DNA of 64,000 nt, taken from the NCBI RefSeq assembly GCF_946222835.1, contig NZ_CAMIHD010000007.1, positions 50,249 to 114,248 of the forward strand. Reading direction: 5' to 3'. The notes below the pieces were generated by a model. That model was not told where the DNA came from. It ran no database searches and saw nothing but the letters and a program-made list of their open reading frames with translations. A program made the translations under genes and the position numbers. Origin of the DNA: an uncultured Corynebacterium sp. Its GTDB lineage: Bacteria; Actinomycetota; Actinomycetes; Mycobacteriales; Mycobacteriaceae. Shown here piece by piece: positions 1-7,140 of the stretch; within the stretch, counting starts at the first letter, position 1, and every line of letters starts with the position of its first letter.

Positions 1-417
1 GTCCACGATGGCGAGTTCCTCTTGGTTGCTACCTCCGGCGGCTACGGTAAGCGCACTGCCATCGAGGAATACACCCCGCAGGGTCGCGGTGGCTTGGGCG
101 TTATGACCTTTAAGTACACCCCGAAGCGTGGCAAGCTCATTGGCGCCATCTCTGTGGATGAGGATGACGAGATCTTCGCCATCACATCCGCGGGCGGCGT
201 CATCCGCACCGAGGTGGACCAGATCCGTCCGTCCTCTCGCGCGACCATGGGTGTGCGTTTGGTGAACCTGGCTGACGAAGTCGAATTGCTTGCCATCGAC
301 CGCAACGTCGAAGAAGATGGTGAGGAAGACGCTCAGGCCGTGGCTAAGGGCGAAAAGACCGTGGATGAAGTCCAGCAGGAGCACAAGGCTGGCGATGCTT
401 CCAAGGATGAGGAGTAA
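1..417 (+). CDS. gyrA: DNA gyrase subunit A, C-terminal part (partial)
   Basis: This is the end of GyrA, open at the left edge of the window in frame 1; the real start lies outside. The 138 visible residues carry repeated GG-K-R-T and GRGG-type blades (GGYGKRT, GRGGLGV, SAGGVIRTEVDQI), typical of the GyrA C-terminal beta-pinwheel that wraps DNA for supercoiling. The last 35 or so residues form an acidic Glu/Asp/Lys-rich tail, a common variable end in actinobacterial GyrA. The stop TAA lies three bases before the next ATG, so the downstream DUF3566 gene is probably cotranscribed. The gyrA, DUF3566, tRNA-Ile, tRNA-Ala order is conserved near the origin in corynebacteria and mycobacteria. Confidence 0.96.
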   Translation, partial: VHDGEFLLVATSGGYGKRTAIEEYTPQGRGGLGVMTFKYTPKRGKLIGAISVDEDDEIFAITSAGGVIRTEVDQIRPSSRATMGVRLVNLADEVELLAIDRNVEEDGEEDAQAVAKGEKTVDEVQQEHKAGDASKDEE

Positions 418-420
418 TTA

Positions 421-759
421 ATGGCACGACGAGACGTAACGATTACGCGAATCTCGCCCACCTCCGCCTTCCGCGTTGGTCTGGCACTGTCACTCGTCGG
501 ACTCATCGCCTGGATGCTGGCCGTATGCCTGCTCTACATTGGCCTTAACCAGGTCGGCATTTGGGAATCGCTCAATAGCCTCGTCGGCGGCGTAGGAGGC
601 GGATTCGAGGTCACCTTTGGTGTCATTATTTCCGCTTCCGCGCTCATCGGCGTTATTTTCGCCGTTCTCCTTACCTTGCTGGCGCCACTGATGGCAGTTA
701 TTTATAACGCCATCGTGGACGTCTTTGGCGGCCTGCGAGTCGACCTAGACAACCGCTAG
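421..759 (+). CDS. DUF3566 family membrane protein
   Basis: A 112-residue protein immediately after gyrA. Residues about 17-43 and 66-98 are strongly hydrophobic and separated by a Gly-rich loop (LVGGVGGGF), so two membrane segments are likely. The short N-terminus is basic (MARRDVTITRI). Length, location and the GG-rich loop match DUF3566 proteins found behind gyrA in Actinobacteria (the Rv0007 position in M. tuberculosis). Their molecular role is not established, and I infer none beyond membrane localisation. A strong terminator follows the stop codon. Confidence 0.9.
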   Translation: MARRDVTITRISPTSAFRVGLALSLVGLIAWMLAVCLLYIGLNQVGIWESLNSLVGGVGGGFEVTFGVIISASALIGVIFAVLLTLLAPLMAVIYNAIVDVFGGLRVDLDNR

Positions 760-777
760 TATCTCTCTCGCTAGAAT

Positions 778-810
778 AATGCCGGTGCCTTCGGGTGCCG
801 GCATTTTTTC
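778..810 (+). terminator. Rho-independent terminator of gyrA-DUF3566
   Basis: An eight-base perfect stem (AATGCCGG/CCGGCATT) is extended inward by four pairs, two of them G-T, and closed by a TTCG tetraloop. It runs into six T residues, right after the DUF3566 stop codon. Confidence 0.9.
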
Positions 811-921
811 TTCCCTCCGCTCGAGCTTTCCCTCTTTTGTCTGCGGCCAGAAATATCGGTTGAACAGGCGATTTGTATAAATCCGGGGATAGTATGTAGA
901 GTTAATTCTCGTTCCGCACAA

Positions 922-998
922 GGGCCTATAGCTCAGTCGGTTAGAGCGCATCGCTGATAACGATGAGGTCGCTGGTTCGATTCCAGCTAGGCCCACCA
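922..998 (+). tRNA. tRNA-Ile (GAT anticodon)
   Basis: A 77-nt cloverleaf with CCA encoded at 996-998. The acceptor stem GGGCCTA/TAGGCCC is perfect. The D-arm AGCTCAGTCGGTTAGAGC, an anticodon loop with GAT and the T-arm GGTTCGATTCC are all present. It sits nine bases before the first tRNA-Ala gene; the pair is the usual post-gyrA tRNA cluster. Confidence 0.98.
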
Positions 999-1007
999 CG
1001 GAACAAT

Positions 1008-1080
1008 GGGGCATTAGCTCAATTGGTAGAGCATCTGCTTTGCAAGCAGAAGGTCAGGAGTTCGATTCTCCTATGCTCCA
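1008..1080 (+). tRNA. tRNA-Ala (TGC anticodon), copy 1
   Basis: A 73-nt cloverleaf without encoded CCA. The acceptor stem is GGGGCAT/ATGCTCC with one G-T pair; the anticodon loop TTTGCAA contains TGC. An identical gene with nearly the same downstream terminator lies at 4833-4905. Confidence 0.98.
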
Positions 1081-1089
1081 CAGCATGAA

Positions 1090-1125
1090 GTCCGGCTTCC
1101 TCTTCGGAGGGGCCGGACATTTTTC
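1090..1125 (+). terminator. Terminator after tRNA-Ala copy 1
   Basis: GTCCGGC pairs with GCCGGAC, with an inner CCTC/GAGG stem closed by TTCG, followed by ATTTTT. The same structure with two or three changes follows the second tRNA-Ala copy. Confidence 0.88.
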
Positions 1126-1195
1126 ATTTCCACGCTCATTCTCAAGCGCTCTGAGAAGTGCCACAATGGCGAGTGATTAGCTCGTATCACCATTT

Positions 1196-1249
1196 TCGTC
1201 CATATAAACCGGCAAAACCGTCGACGAAAACCGAGTTTTGGATGGACGA
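1196..1249. repeat. 54-bp two-step inverted repeat before the YjbR-like gene
   Basis: TCGTCCAT (1196-1203) is exactly complementary to ATGGACGA (1242-1249), and inside it CAAAAC (1213-1218) is complementary to GTTTTG (1235-1240). The outer arms give a long dyad with an inner hairpin. It lies 43 bases before the YjbR-like start and could be a leader structure, an operator or a small repeat element. I did not see another copy in the window. Confidence 0.5.
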
Positions 1250-1291
1250 TATCGTTGAGGACATCACTAAGCCAGTCTCGAAAGGGGGGCG

Positions 1292-1651
1292 ATGATGGAC
1301 GGGAGCGGTATCTACTCGGTGGCGCGACAGCGCGCCGAAGAGATGCTTGGCTCGCAGAAGCAACATCCTTTCGGGCCCGACTGGGACGTATTCAAAGTGC
1401 GCGGCAAAGTTTTCTTGTTATTGACCGCGGTGACGGGCCAACAGCAAATGATCATTAAGGCGGAGCCGGAAGACTGCCAAGCGCTACAGCAGCAGTATCC
1501 ATTCATTGCGCCGGGCTACCACATGAATAAACGGCATTGGGTTTCCGTCTATCCACACACAGAGCTGCACCAACAGCTGATAGAGGAGTTAGTCACGGAT
1601 TCCTATCGTTTGGTGGTGGAAAAGCTGCCGAGAGGGCAGCGGCCTATTTAG
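1292..1651 (+). CDS. MmcQ/YjbR family protein
   Basis: A 119-residue protein of the MmcQ/YjbR (DUF419) fold. Typical family features are the early DWDVFKVRGKVFLL segment, then Lys-Ala-Glu-Pro-Glu, then the late GYHMNKRHWVSV block before a C-terminal helix ending in VVEKLP. Members are small cytoplasmic proteins with a CyaY-like fold, often annotated as DNA-binding; function is not firmly known. The start is one of two adjacent ATG codons preceded by the purine-rich GAAAGGGGGGCG. It appears monocistronic. Confidence 0.82.
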   Translation: MMDGSGIYSVARQRAEEMLGSQKQHPFGPDWDVFKVRGKVFLLLTAVTGQQQMIIKAEPEDCQALQQQYPFIAPGYHMNKRHWVSVYPHTELHQQLIEELVTDSYRLVVEKLPRGQRPI

Positions 1652-1774
1652 CTGAGAAGAACTTGCATCAGCAAAGCATTTCAAGGGGCGAGAGCTCTGA
1701 GGTTGGCTTAGAGATTCAAATTCAGCTTCAGATCAAGTTGTAGGTGGTGAAAACGAAAATAGCCCCAGAGGGAA

Positions 1775-1834
1775 TGAACTGCTCCCCATAAGTTGGACTG
1801 AGAAATCAGTTACCTACTAATGGGGAGTAGTTCA
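1775..1834. mobile_element. 60-bp miniature IS3-type element (paired ends only)
   Basis: TGAACTGCTCCCCAT at the left and ATGGGGAGTAGTTCA at the right are 15-bp inverted repeats with one mismatch. The left end continues as AAGTTGGAC, a form common at IS3-family termini. The element is bordered on both sides by GAA (1772-1774 and 1835-1837), matching the 3-bp target duplications of IS3 elements. Only about 30 bases separate the ends, so there is no transposase: this is a MITE-like derivative or internal-deletion relic. Confidence 0.6.
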
Positions 1835-1860
1835 GAATCTGAGGCTTTGCTTAGGATGGA

Positions 1861-2567
1861 TTAAATAGTAGAAACCCAAGTTGCCGTATCGGAGCTGAAG
1901 GAGAAGGTGGGCTTCCAAATTACGCGGTATTCACCAGGATCCGCGCCCTCGAAATAAAGGCTTCCCGTAACGGTGCCACCTGGGGTTAGTTTGCCAGAAT
2001 CAAGCTGGTCATCAAATCCATTGATAGCGAAATCGGAGACTACACCGGCCGGAGTCTGAACGCTCCAGTCAAAAGGATTAAAGTCCTTCTCCTTATCGCT
2101 GTTGTTTACGTAAGTCACTTCTGCTCCAAGATATGTATCGCCGAAGACATCAGTGGAAGGCTGAACATTGGTGATAGTAATTTCTAGCCCGTCTTTAGTG
2201 GTGTAGGTTTCACCCAGAGAGAACTCAGTGGACTCATCCTTGGCGGGCGCTTCATTATCCTTCCCATTGTCCGACGTGTTGTTGGAAGACTCGGAACCCT
2301 GAGAGCCAGAATTAGAGGAGGAGTCGTTCGAATCCCCTCCTCCTGCAATCGCGCTGATAATTCCAATGATAACGATGATTCCGAGAATGATGAGCCCCAC
2401 TTCATGCAGCCGCCTTTTTTCTTCTGGGGCTGCTGAGGGGCGGCGAAGCCCGGTTGTTGAGGCATGCCATAACCCTGCTGGGGATTTGGCTGTTGGGCGC
2501 CGTAGGGCTGCTGACCGTACGGGCTGCCGTTTTGGTTATTGGGGTCGGGAAATTGAGGGGTAGACAA
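1861..2567 (-). pseudogene. DUF4352-type membrane-anchored protein, split by a frameshift
   Basis: Two overlapping reading frames together make one sensible protein. The upstream frame (from 2567) gives a Pro/Gln/Gly-rich cytoplasmic N-terminus ending in a basic KKKGGCMKWG. The downstream frame (reading from about 2400 to 1861) continues with a membrane helix (LIILGIIVIIGIISAIAG), a Ser/Asn/Asp-rich linker and a C-terminal beta-rich domain of the DUF4352 immunoglobulin-like type. The join falls at the GGGG run at 2395-2398 (C run on the + strand): one extra base would restore a protein of about 235 residues. Options are a true inactivating deletion, slippage or phase variation in the run, a sequencing error, or reinitiation at the GTG at 2400. 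Confidence 0.75.
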
Positions 2568-2613
2568 AGGTTGACTCCTTTAGAGAGAGATGATGATGCG
2601 AACTTCTTCGCAG

Positions 2614-2629
2614 CATTAAAATTTTAATG
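2614..2629. promoter_or_regulatory. 16-bp perfect AT-rich palindrome, possible MarR operator
   Basis: CATTAAAATTTTAATG is a perfect 8+8 palindrome in the divergent spacer between the DUF4352 gene and the marR-type gene, 47 bases before the DUF4352 start. MarR proteins bind short AT-rich palindromes and often control the neighbouring divergent gene. The link is inferred from position and symmetry only. Confidence 0.45.
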
Positions 2630-2752
2630 TTGCTGGGTCAACAAGAACAAATAATGGCGTTTTTAAACGAAGAATGGACTCGGTCTATGTATTGGTATTC
2701 GAGGAGTGGCGAGTCACTTTAGAATTAAAGCCATGTTGATAGAATAAATCTC

Positions 2753-3238
2753 ATGACTGAGAGCGATGACTACTGGCTAAATGATGAAGAGCTCGCATCA
2801 TTTATGTCCCTAATGAGCGTAAATATTCGCTTGACCAATATTTTGGATGCTCAGCTGCGCGATGACGCAGGCTTGAGCTTTTTTGAATACACAGTGCTTT
2901 CTCGCCTATCTGAGGCGGAAAATCGCGAAATGCGTATGCGCGATTTGGCGATTACCGCCAATGGATCTTTGTCCCGCTTGAGCCAGGTCGTCACGCGCCT
3001 AGAAAGGCAAGGGTGGGTCGTGCGCCAGCCGTGCCCGACTGATGGCCGCACCACCATGGCACAGCTGACGGATAGCGGCTGGGATAAGGTAGTAGAGACC
3101 GCGCCTGGACACGCTAAGCAGGCGCGTAGGTCCGTAATGGATAACCTGACCCGCACGCAGATCCGCCAGATGCTGCAGATCAATGAGCGGATCATAAAGG
3201 CCATTGAGAATGATGAGCGCTATGGTGGGCGCTATTAA
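2753..3238 (+). CDS. MarR family transcriptional regulator
   Basis: A 161-residue winged-helix protein with MarR architecture: an N-terminal dimer helix (about 1-45), a helix-turn-helix (about 60-90, MRMRDLAITANGSLSRLSQVVTRLERQGW), a wing with the signature Pro-x-Asp-Gly-Arg (99-103) and a C-terminal dimer helix. It should bind DNA as a dimer and respond to small molecules; the ligand cannot be read from sequence. It is divergent from the frameshifted DUF4352 gene, and the palindrome at 2614-2629 between them is a candidate operator. Confidence 0.9.
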   Translation: MTESDDYWLNDEELASFMSLMSVNIRLTNILDAQLRDDAGLSFFEYTVLSRLSEAENREMRMRDLAITANGSLSRLSQVVTRLERQGWVVRQPCPTDGRTTMAQLTDSGWDKVVETAPGHAKQARRSVMDNLTRTQIRQMLQINERIIKAIENDERYGGRY

Positions 3239-3256
3239 GCAGCGCACTTTGCGGGG

Positions 3257-3805
3257 CTATTGCTTGGGATAGCCGCGGCGGGCCGAGACGGTTTTATCGA
3301 AAGGGATCCAAAACCGCAGAGCGGCTTCTTGGTTTTTGGAGATACCGATACGCGGTCCGCGTACCCATTCTGGTTCGGAGGTTCGCTCTACAATCTGAAT
3401 CGGTTGGTGGTTATCTTCCAACGTGAAGCCTAGGGCCTTGCCTAAATTTCCTGGTCCGCGGGCGAGATTATGAAAATCAGTGGTGCCGCGACGGGCGAAG
3501 GCGATATCGGTACCCTCGATGATTTCACCGCCGCGCAGCAGGCAGCCCTGGCCAGTCCCTTCAGGGGCGCAGACGATATTGACGTTGCGGTGGATGCCGT
3601 AAGAAATATAGACGTAGAACTTACCCGGCGGACCGAACATGGCCGCATTGCGCGGGGTCTTTCCTTTAAAGGTGTGTGCCGCGGAGTCCTCGGCCCCGAG
3701 GTAAGCTTCCACCTCTGTAAGGCGGATGCTGACCCCGGCATGGGTGAGGGTGCAGCCGAGGAGTTGGGGAGCGACGGCGTCGGCAGTCAGGGCAAAATCA
3801 ATCAT
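3257..3805 (-). CDS. DNA-3-methyladenine glycosylase (AAG/MPG family)
   Basis: 182 residues of the Aag/MPG fold, a monofunctional base-excision glycosylase removing alkylated purines. The hallmark TEVEAYLG block holds the expected catalytic Glu (E33) and intercalating-site Tyr (Y35). The GPPGKFYVYISYGIHRNVNIV block and LLRGGEIIEG also match the family. The start ATG overlaps the stop of the upstream deacetylase gene by one base (TAATG), so the two are probably cotranscribed and translationally coupled, although their functions are unrelated. Length is typical for bacterial members. Confidence 0.93.
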   Translation of the reverse strand: MIDFALTADAVAPQLLGCTLTHAGVSIRLTEVEAYLGAEDSAAHTFKGKTPRNAAMFGPPGKFYVYISYGIHRNVNIVCAPEGTGQGCLLRGGEIIEGTDIAFARRGTTDFHNLARGPGNLGKALGFTLEDNHQPIQIVERTSEPEWVRGPRIGISKNQEAALRFWIPFDKTVSARRGYPKQ

Positions 3806-4665
3806 TAACCACGAGCGTAGTAGCGCTTACCTGCCACGGGGGTGCGCAGGAGGCGATCCAAGCTCACGGGCTCGAGGCCCTTGGCGCGCAGGCCGTCGAT
3901 GACGCAATCGGCGGCATCCACAGTGGTGGGGTGGATATCGTGCATCAAAACAATGGAACCGGCGCGGGTGCCTTGCACGGCCGCGGAGCAGACGTGGTCG
4001 GAGTTACGGTCCTTCCAATCCACGGTGTCGACGTCCCACAGCGCTTGGGAGACACCCTTATCGCGGGTGGCCTGATCCACGGTCGCGTTGGTCGCGCCAT
4101 AAGGCGGACGTACCCAGCGCGTACCTTGGCCGGTGGCCTTTTTGATGGCGGCATTTCCGGCGTCGATTTCCTGGGATACCTGAGCATAAGACAGGGTGTT
4201 GAGCTGGCGGTGGCTCTTGGTGTGGTTGCCAATGGTGTGGCCCTCGGCCTTCATGCGTTTGAGTAGCTCGGGGTGCTGCTCAGCACTGGGGGCGATCACC
4301 ATGAAGCTTGCGTGCGCGCTCTTGGCCTTGAGTTTGTCCAGCAGGCGGTTGGTCTCGGCGCCTGGGCCATCGTCGTAGGTGATAGCTACGCAGTTGGCAC
4401 AGTCGACGCCGCCATTGTTGCGCGGCTGCGCCTTCTTCGGAGCTGGGGCGGGTGCCTTCTTCGCCGGGGCATTGTGGGGGAATGCCTGGGATCTGAAATC
4501 CTCGACCTGTGCGCGGGCATCCTCGATGCGGTGGTTGATTTCCCCTTGAATTTCCGAGCTGGAGGACGCAGGCAATCGGGGGATTTGTGGCAACTGTGCA
4601 TGAGCGGCGGCTGGCATGGCGGCGGCAACAAGCACAGTGAGTGCAGAGGTGAGGATGCGACGCAT
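3805..4665 (-). CDS. Secreted polysaccharide deacetylase (NodB homology domain)
   Basis: 286 residues from the ATG at 4665, chosen because AGGAAG precedes it and it begins a clean signal peptide (MRRILTSALTVLV, cleavage after AHA). A Pro/Ala/Lys-rich linker leads to a NodB domain. All five motifs are visible: TYDDGPG (metal Asp pair), HTIGNHTKSH (metal His pair), RPPYG, DVDTVDW and VLMHDIH. It should be an exported zinc-dependent de-N-acetylase acting on peptidoglycan or another surface glycan; the substrate is not defined by sequence. It is first of a two-gene unit with the glycosylase. Confidence 0.92.
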   Translation of the reverse strand: MRRILTSALTVLVAAAMPAAAHAQLPQIPRLPASSSSEIQGEINHRIEDARAQVEDFRSQAFPHNAPAKKAPAPAPKKAQPRNNGGVDCANCVAITYDDGPGAETNRLLDKLKAKSAHASFMVIAPSAEQHPELLKRMKAEGHTIGNHTKSHRQLNTLSYAQVSQEIDAGNAAIKKATGQGTRWVRPPYGATNATVDQATRDKGVSQALWDVDTVDWKDRNSDHVCSAAVQGTRAGSIVLMHDIHPTTVDAADCVIDGLRAKGLEPVSLDRLLRTPVAGKRYYARG

Positions 4666-4832
4666 ATTCTTCCTAAAAGTCAGGGAAAGTGGACACGATG
4701 TGACCAAGACCCTAGCGCCTGCGTGTTACTGAAGTGATAGGACATGCCTAAAGTGGTCAAAGTGATTTGAGTGCTCCAGGTTTTAAGCGGTTTGTGGTTG
4801 CTTCGGCTGCGGTAGTAAAGTGTGTAGGCACT

Positions 4833-4905
4833 GGGGCATTAGCTCAATTGGTAGAGCATCTGCTTTGCAAGCAGAAGGTCAGGAGTTCGATTCTCCTATG
4901 CTCCA
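4833..4905 (+). tRNA. tRNA-Ala (TGC anticodon), copy 2
   Basis: 73 nt identical to the gene at 1008-1080, with the same downstream CAGCATGAA and terminator. Upstream flanks differ, so the duplicated unit begins at the tRNA 5' end. No CCA is encoded. Confidence 0.98.
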
Positions 4906-4914
4906 CAGCATGAA

Positions 4915-4949
4915 GTCCGGCTTCCTCTTCGGAAGGGCCGGACTTTTTC
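4915..4949 (+). terminator. Terminator after tRNA-Ala copy 2
   Basis: GTCCGGC/GCCGGAC stem with an inner TTCC/GGAA arm and TTCG loop, followed by five T residues. It is nearly identical to the terminator at 1090-1125. Confidence 0.9.
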
Positions 4950-5044
4950 TCTGCGCAAGGGTAGCTAGGGGTCGCGAGGGAAGAATTTCAGTACAGTAAA
5001 TGGGGGAATCAGTACTGTCCCGCGATACCACTAGGAGACTAATC

Positions 5045-5293
5045 ATGGCCGCCAACGTTCGCTACAACGATCCTTTTACCTCCGCAGACAAGGAAGTCGA
5101 AGCGCCGGAGGGCGCAGAATACGTTGTGGTGCGCAAGCGCGGTGAGGCCGCAGCGGATGGCGAGGTCATGAGCTTTCACAGCACCCGCGAGGAGGCGCGC
5201 GAGGCGGTTATGGCCGGGCTGACCGAGGAGTTTAAGACGGCCGTGGATAATGAGCCGATTTACGTCACCCACGCGCGCCTGCGTTCGCTCTAA
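5045..5293 (+). CDS. Conserved hypothetical small protein
   Basis: An 82-residue cytoplasmic protein without a membrane segment or recognised motif. The ATG at 5045 is preferred over the in-frame ATG at 5000 because it has AGGAG seven bases upstream and removes an unconvincing N-terminus. The sequence has a beta-type VVVRKRGEA segment, an Arg/Glu-rich helix and ends ARLRSL. It overlaps the convergent acetyltransferase gene by four bases. I do not recognise the family. Confidence 0.72.
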   Translation: MAANVRYNDPFTSADKEVEAPEGAEYVVVRKRGEAAADGEVMSFHSTREEAREAVMAGLTEEFKTAVDNEPIYVTHARLRSL

Positions 5294-5760
5294 AAGCGCT
5301 TTACCATGACAAAGTGACCCTCGTGGCTGCCTACGTGTTCAAAACCGAGATGCTCATAGAGGCCCTTGGCCCGGGGGTTATCGGGGTGGACGGCTAGCGA
5401 GATGCCGGGGGCGCGCAGGGTGTGGGCGAGGGAAACTGCGGCGTCGATAAGCGCGGTGGCAATGCCTTGCCCCTTGTAGCGGGCCTCGACCGCGATGGCG
5501 AGTTCCGGAATGGCGGGCTCGACAAAGCCAAAACCGTGATTGTCCTCCGTGCCCCAATTGAGCCACACCCCGCCGGCCGGGACAAGCTCCTCCCAAGCAA
5601 TGAAACCTCCCTGGTTGGGCTCCCAGTTTTCCACGTAGAAGGCAAAATCATCAGCGAAGTCGGGGGAGAGCTCGCCGTGCTCGTCACCGAAAGTATCGGT
5701 GAGGAAGTTGAGGCGGGCGAGGTAGGTGCGGTCAGATTCTTGCGTTGCGCGAATTTCCAT
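5290..5760 (-). CDS. GNAT family N-acetyltransferase
   Basis: 156 residues from the ATG at 5760, where the GNAT fold begins (MEIRATQESD as first strand). An in-frame ATG at 5787 would add nine residues; neither has a clear ribosome site. The acetyl-CoA loop appears as YKGQGIATALI, and the C-terminal NPRAKGLYEHLGFE matches the last conserved GNAT segment. Substrate unknown. It ends tail-to-tail with the small + strand gene, overlapping four bases. Confidence 0.85.
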   Translation of the reverse strand: MEIRATQESDRTYLARLNFLTDTFGDEHGELSPDFADDFAFYVENWEPNQGGFIAWEELVPAGGVWLNWGTEDNHGFGFVEPAIPELAIAVEARYKGQGIATALIDAAVSLAHTLRAPGISLAVHPDNPRAKGLYEHLGFEHVGSHEGHFVMVKRF

Positions 5761-5806
5761 GGAATCTACGATAGACGGTAGGGCCACAGTGCGGGTTGAG
5801 CATGCG

Positions 5807-5848
5807 AAAATCCCCTCCGCACAGGCCGGTGGCCTGCGGGAAGGGATT
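5807..5848 (-). terminator. Rho-independent terminator of the 67-residue gene
   Basis: On the minus strand AATCCC pairs with GGGATT around an inner CCGCAGGCC/GGCCTGTGCGG arm, followed by TTTT. It starts about 11 bases after the stop at 5859. Confidence 0.8.
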
Positions 5849-5858
5849 CTGCTCGCGC

Positions 5859-6062
5859 TTAGGCTAGGTGGTAATTGCGGACGTCGTGACCGTTGAACTC
5901 GCGCTCGACACCGGCCTCATCCACGGAGTGGAAGGTGGTGCCGTTATCGATGGCGAAGCGTAGGTTATCCACGCGAGAGGAAGGGTCTTTGGACACCGCA
6001 CCCGCTGGGAAGTAGTACGTTGAGCCGTCTTTGAGCTTGACGGTGAGAGACTCAAAGCTCAT
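5859..6062 (-). CDS. Small hypothetical protein (67 aa)
   Basis: A short soluble protein, MSFESLTVKLKDGSTYYF at the N-terminus, likely beta-rich, with alternating polar and aromatic residues and a C-terminal HDVRNYHLA. An AAGGAGAT ribosome site sits just before the ATG, and a good terminator follows, so a single-gene transcript is likely. I do not recognise the family and infer no function. Confidence 0.72.
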   Translation of the reverse strand: MSFESLTVKLKDGSTYYFPAGAVSKDPSSRVDNLRFAIDNGTTFHSVDEAGVEREFNGHDVRNYHLA

Positions 6063-6183
6063 TGTTCATCTCCTTGTAGAAAGATCCCTAATGTGGGAAT
6101 TCAATCAAGAGATTTTTGTCTAAGCAAAGGAATGAGATCTAGACAACGCTATACATACCCCCACGGCGGGGTGATAAGCGTAT

Positions 6184-6936
6184 TTATTCATCGGTCTGCA
6201 GGCGGTGCTTGCCCTCGTTTTGGTGGTCATCAGTAACGCGGGTGGTATCACCTGGCTGAGCAGCTTCTTCCTCGCGGTGCTTGGCCAGCTGTTCGTCGAT
6301 GGAACCGAGAAGTTCCTCATCGCGTACGGCGCCTTCTTCAACGAGGTCGGACTGGTTGTCGTTCTCGCTGGTGGAGGTGTAGACCAAGGTCGACTCTGGG
6401 GCGGTGTGAGAATCGGACTGGAAGTCATCCACGCGCGGCGGGGTCTGAGATGGCTTGTCATTGGAGCGCAGCCAGTAATAGGCGGCACCGGCCGCAGCGG
6501 ACAATAGGGCGATGATGCCGGCGAAGATCCAGCCCTTAGAGGACTTCTTATTCTTCTTCTGCTTCTTGGCTACCTTGGCGGATTTCTTCTTGAGATTCTT
6601 TTGTGCCTTCTGGGAATCCTTCTTGGCCTGCTTGCGGGCCTTCTTTGCCTTCTTGGTTGCCTCTTCCTTGGCATCGTTCAGGCGCTCGGTAGCGTCCTCG
6701 CGGTAATCGTTGAATTCTTCTAGGGCGCGCTCGAGGCGGGAGTGTGCGGCGCGGGTGACGGCGCCTGCCTGGCGGCGGGGTTCAGCGAAGTTGCTGTTAT
6801 CGCGCTCGTCCATCTTCTGCGCAGCTTCTTCTAGGGCGGTATAGGCTTCGCGCGACTTTTCCTCGCGGTAGTTATTGAACTGACTCCACAGGTTTGATGC
6901 GGTCTTGAAGGCCACGTTCAGCGTGGTGGGGTTCAT
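6184..6936 (-). CDS. Hypothetical coiled-coil membrane protein, Lys/Ala-rich
   Basis: 250 residues in three parts. Residues 1-85 are helical and charged (YREEKSREAY, ALEEFNDYRED). Residues about 86-134 are extremely Lys/Ala-rich, resembling a histone-like or nucleic-acid-binding tail. Residues about 135-156 form one membrane helix (GWIFAGIIALLSAAAG), then an acidic, low-complexity tail follows. By the positive-inside rule the Lys-rich part should be cytoplasmic. It could tether nucleic acid or anionic polymers to the membrane, but that is only inference. The start ATG follows AAGGAG closely. Confidence 0.78.
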   Translation of the reverse strand: MNPTTLNVAFKTASNLWSQFNNYREEKSREAYTALEEAAQKMDERDNSNFAEPRRQAGAVTRAAHSRLERALEEFNDYREDATERLNDAKEEATKKAKKARKQAKKDSQKAQKNLKKKSAKVAKKQKKNKKSSKGWIFAGIIALLSAAAGAAYYWLRSNDKPSQTPPRVDDFQSDSHTAPESTLVYTSTSENDNQSDLVEEGAVRDEELLGSIDEQLAKHREEEAAQPGDTTRVTDDHQNEGKHRLQTDE

Positions 6937-7040
6937 GGGGGCGGAACACTCCTTAATTCAGATTTATCAATTCGCTTTCACCCAGCATAGTGACGTGTTG
7001 GGTGGTGTACCACCGTGAGCGCGGTGGCGTGCTGGGGGAA

Positions 7041-7074
7041 CAGGTTAGAAATAGACCGCTTGGTTCAGAACCTG
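7041..7074. promoter_or_regulatory. 34-bp dyad with McbR-like half sites upstream of metF
   Basis: CAGGTT (7041-7046) is inverted as AACCTG (7069-7074). Inside is TAGAC-N6-GTTCA (7052-7067), matching 8 of 10 positions of the McbR operator TAGAC-N6-GTCTA known from C. glutamicum sulfur and methionine genes. It lies about 150 bases before metF. Control by McbR is a hypothesis from motif and pathway. Confidence 0.4.
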
Positions 7075-7123
7075 TGATTATTATTCAGCCGATTTTTCGC
7101 CAACCTCGCAGTTTGCGGGCTTG

Positions 7124-7140
7124 CAATGGTATCACCATTG
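7124..7140. promoter_or_regulatory. 17-bp perfect palindrome upstream of metF
   Basis: CAATGGT-ATC-ACCATTG has seven perfectly paired bases per arm and lies 80 bases before the metF start, in the 5' leader or promoter. There is no T run, so a protein operator is likelier than a terminator. The binding regulator is unknown. Confidence 0.45.
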
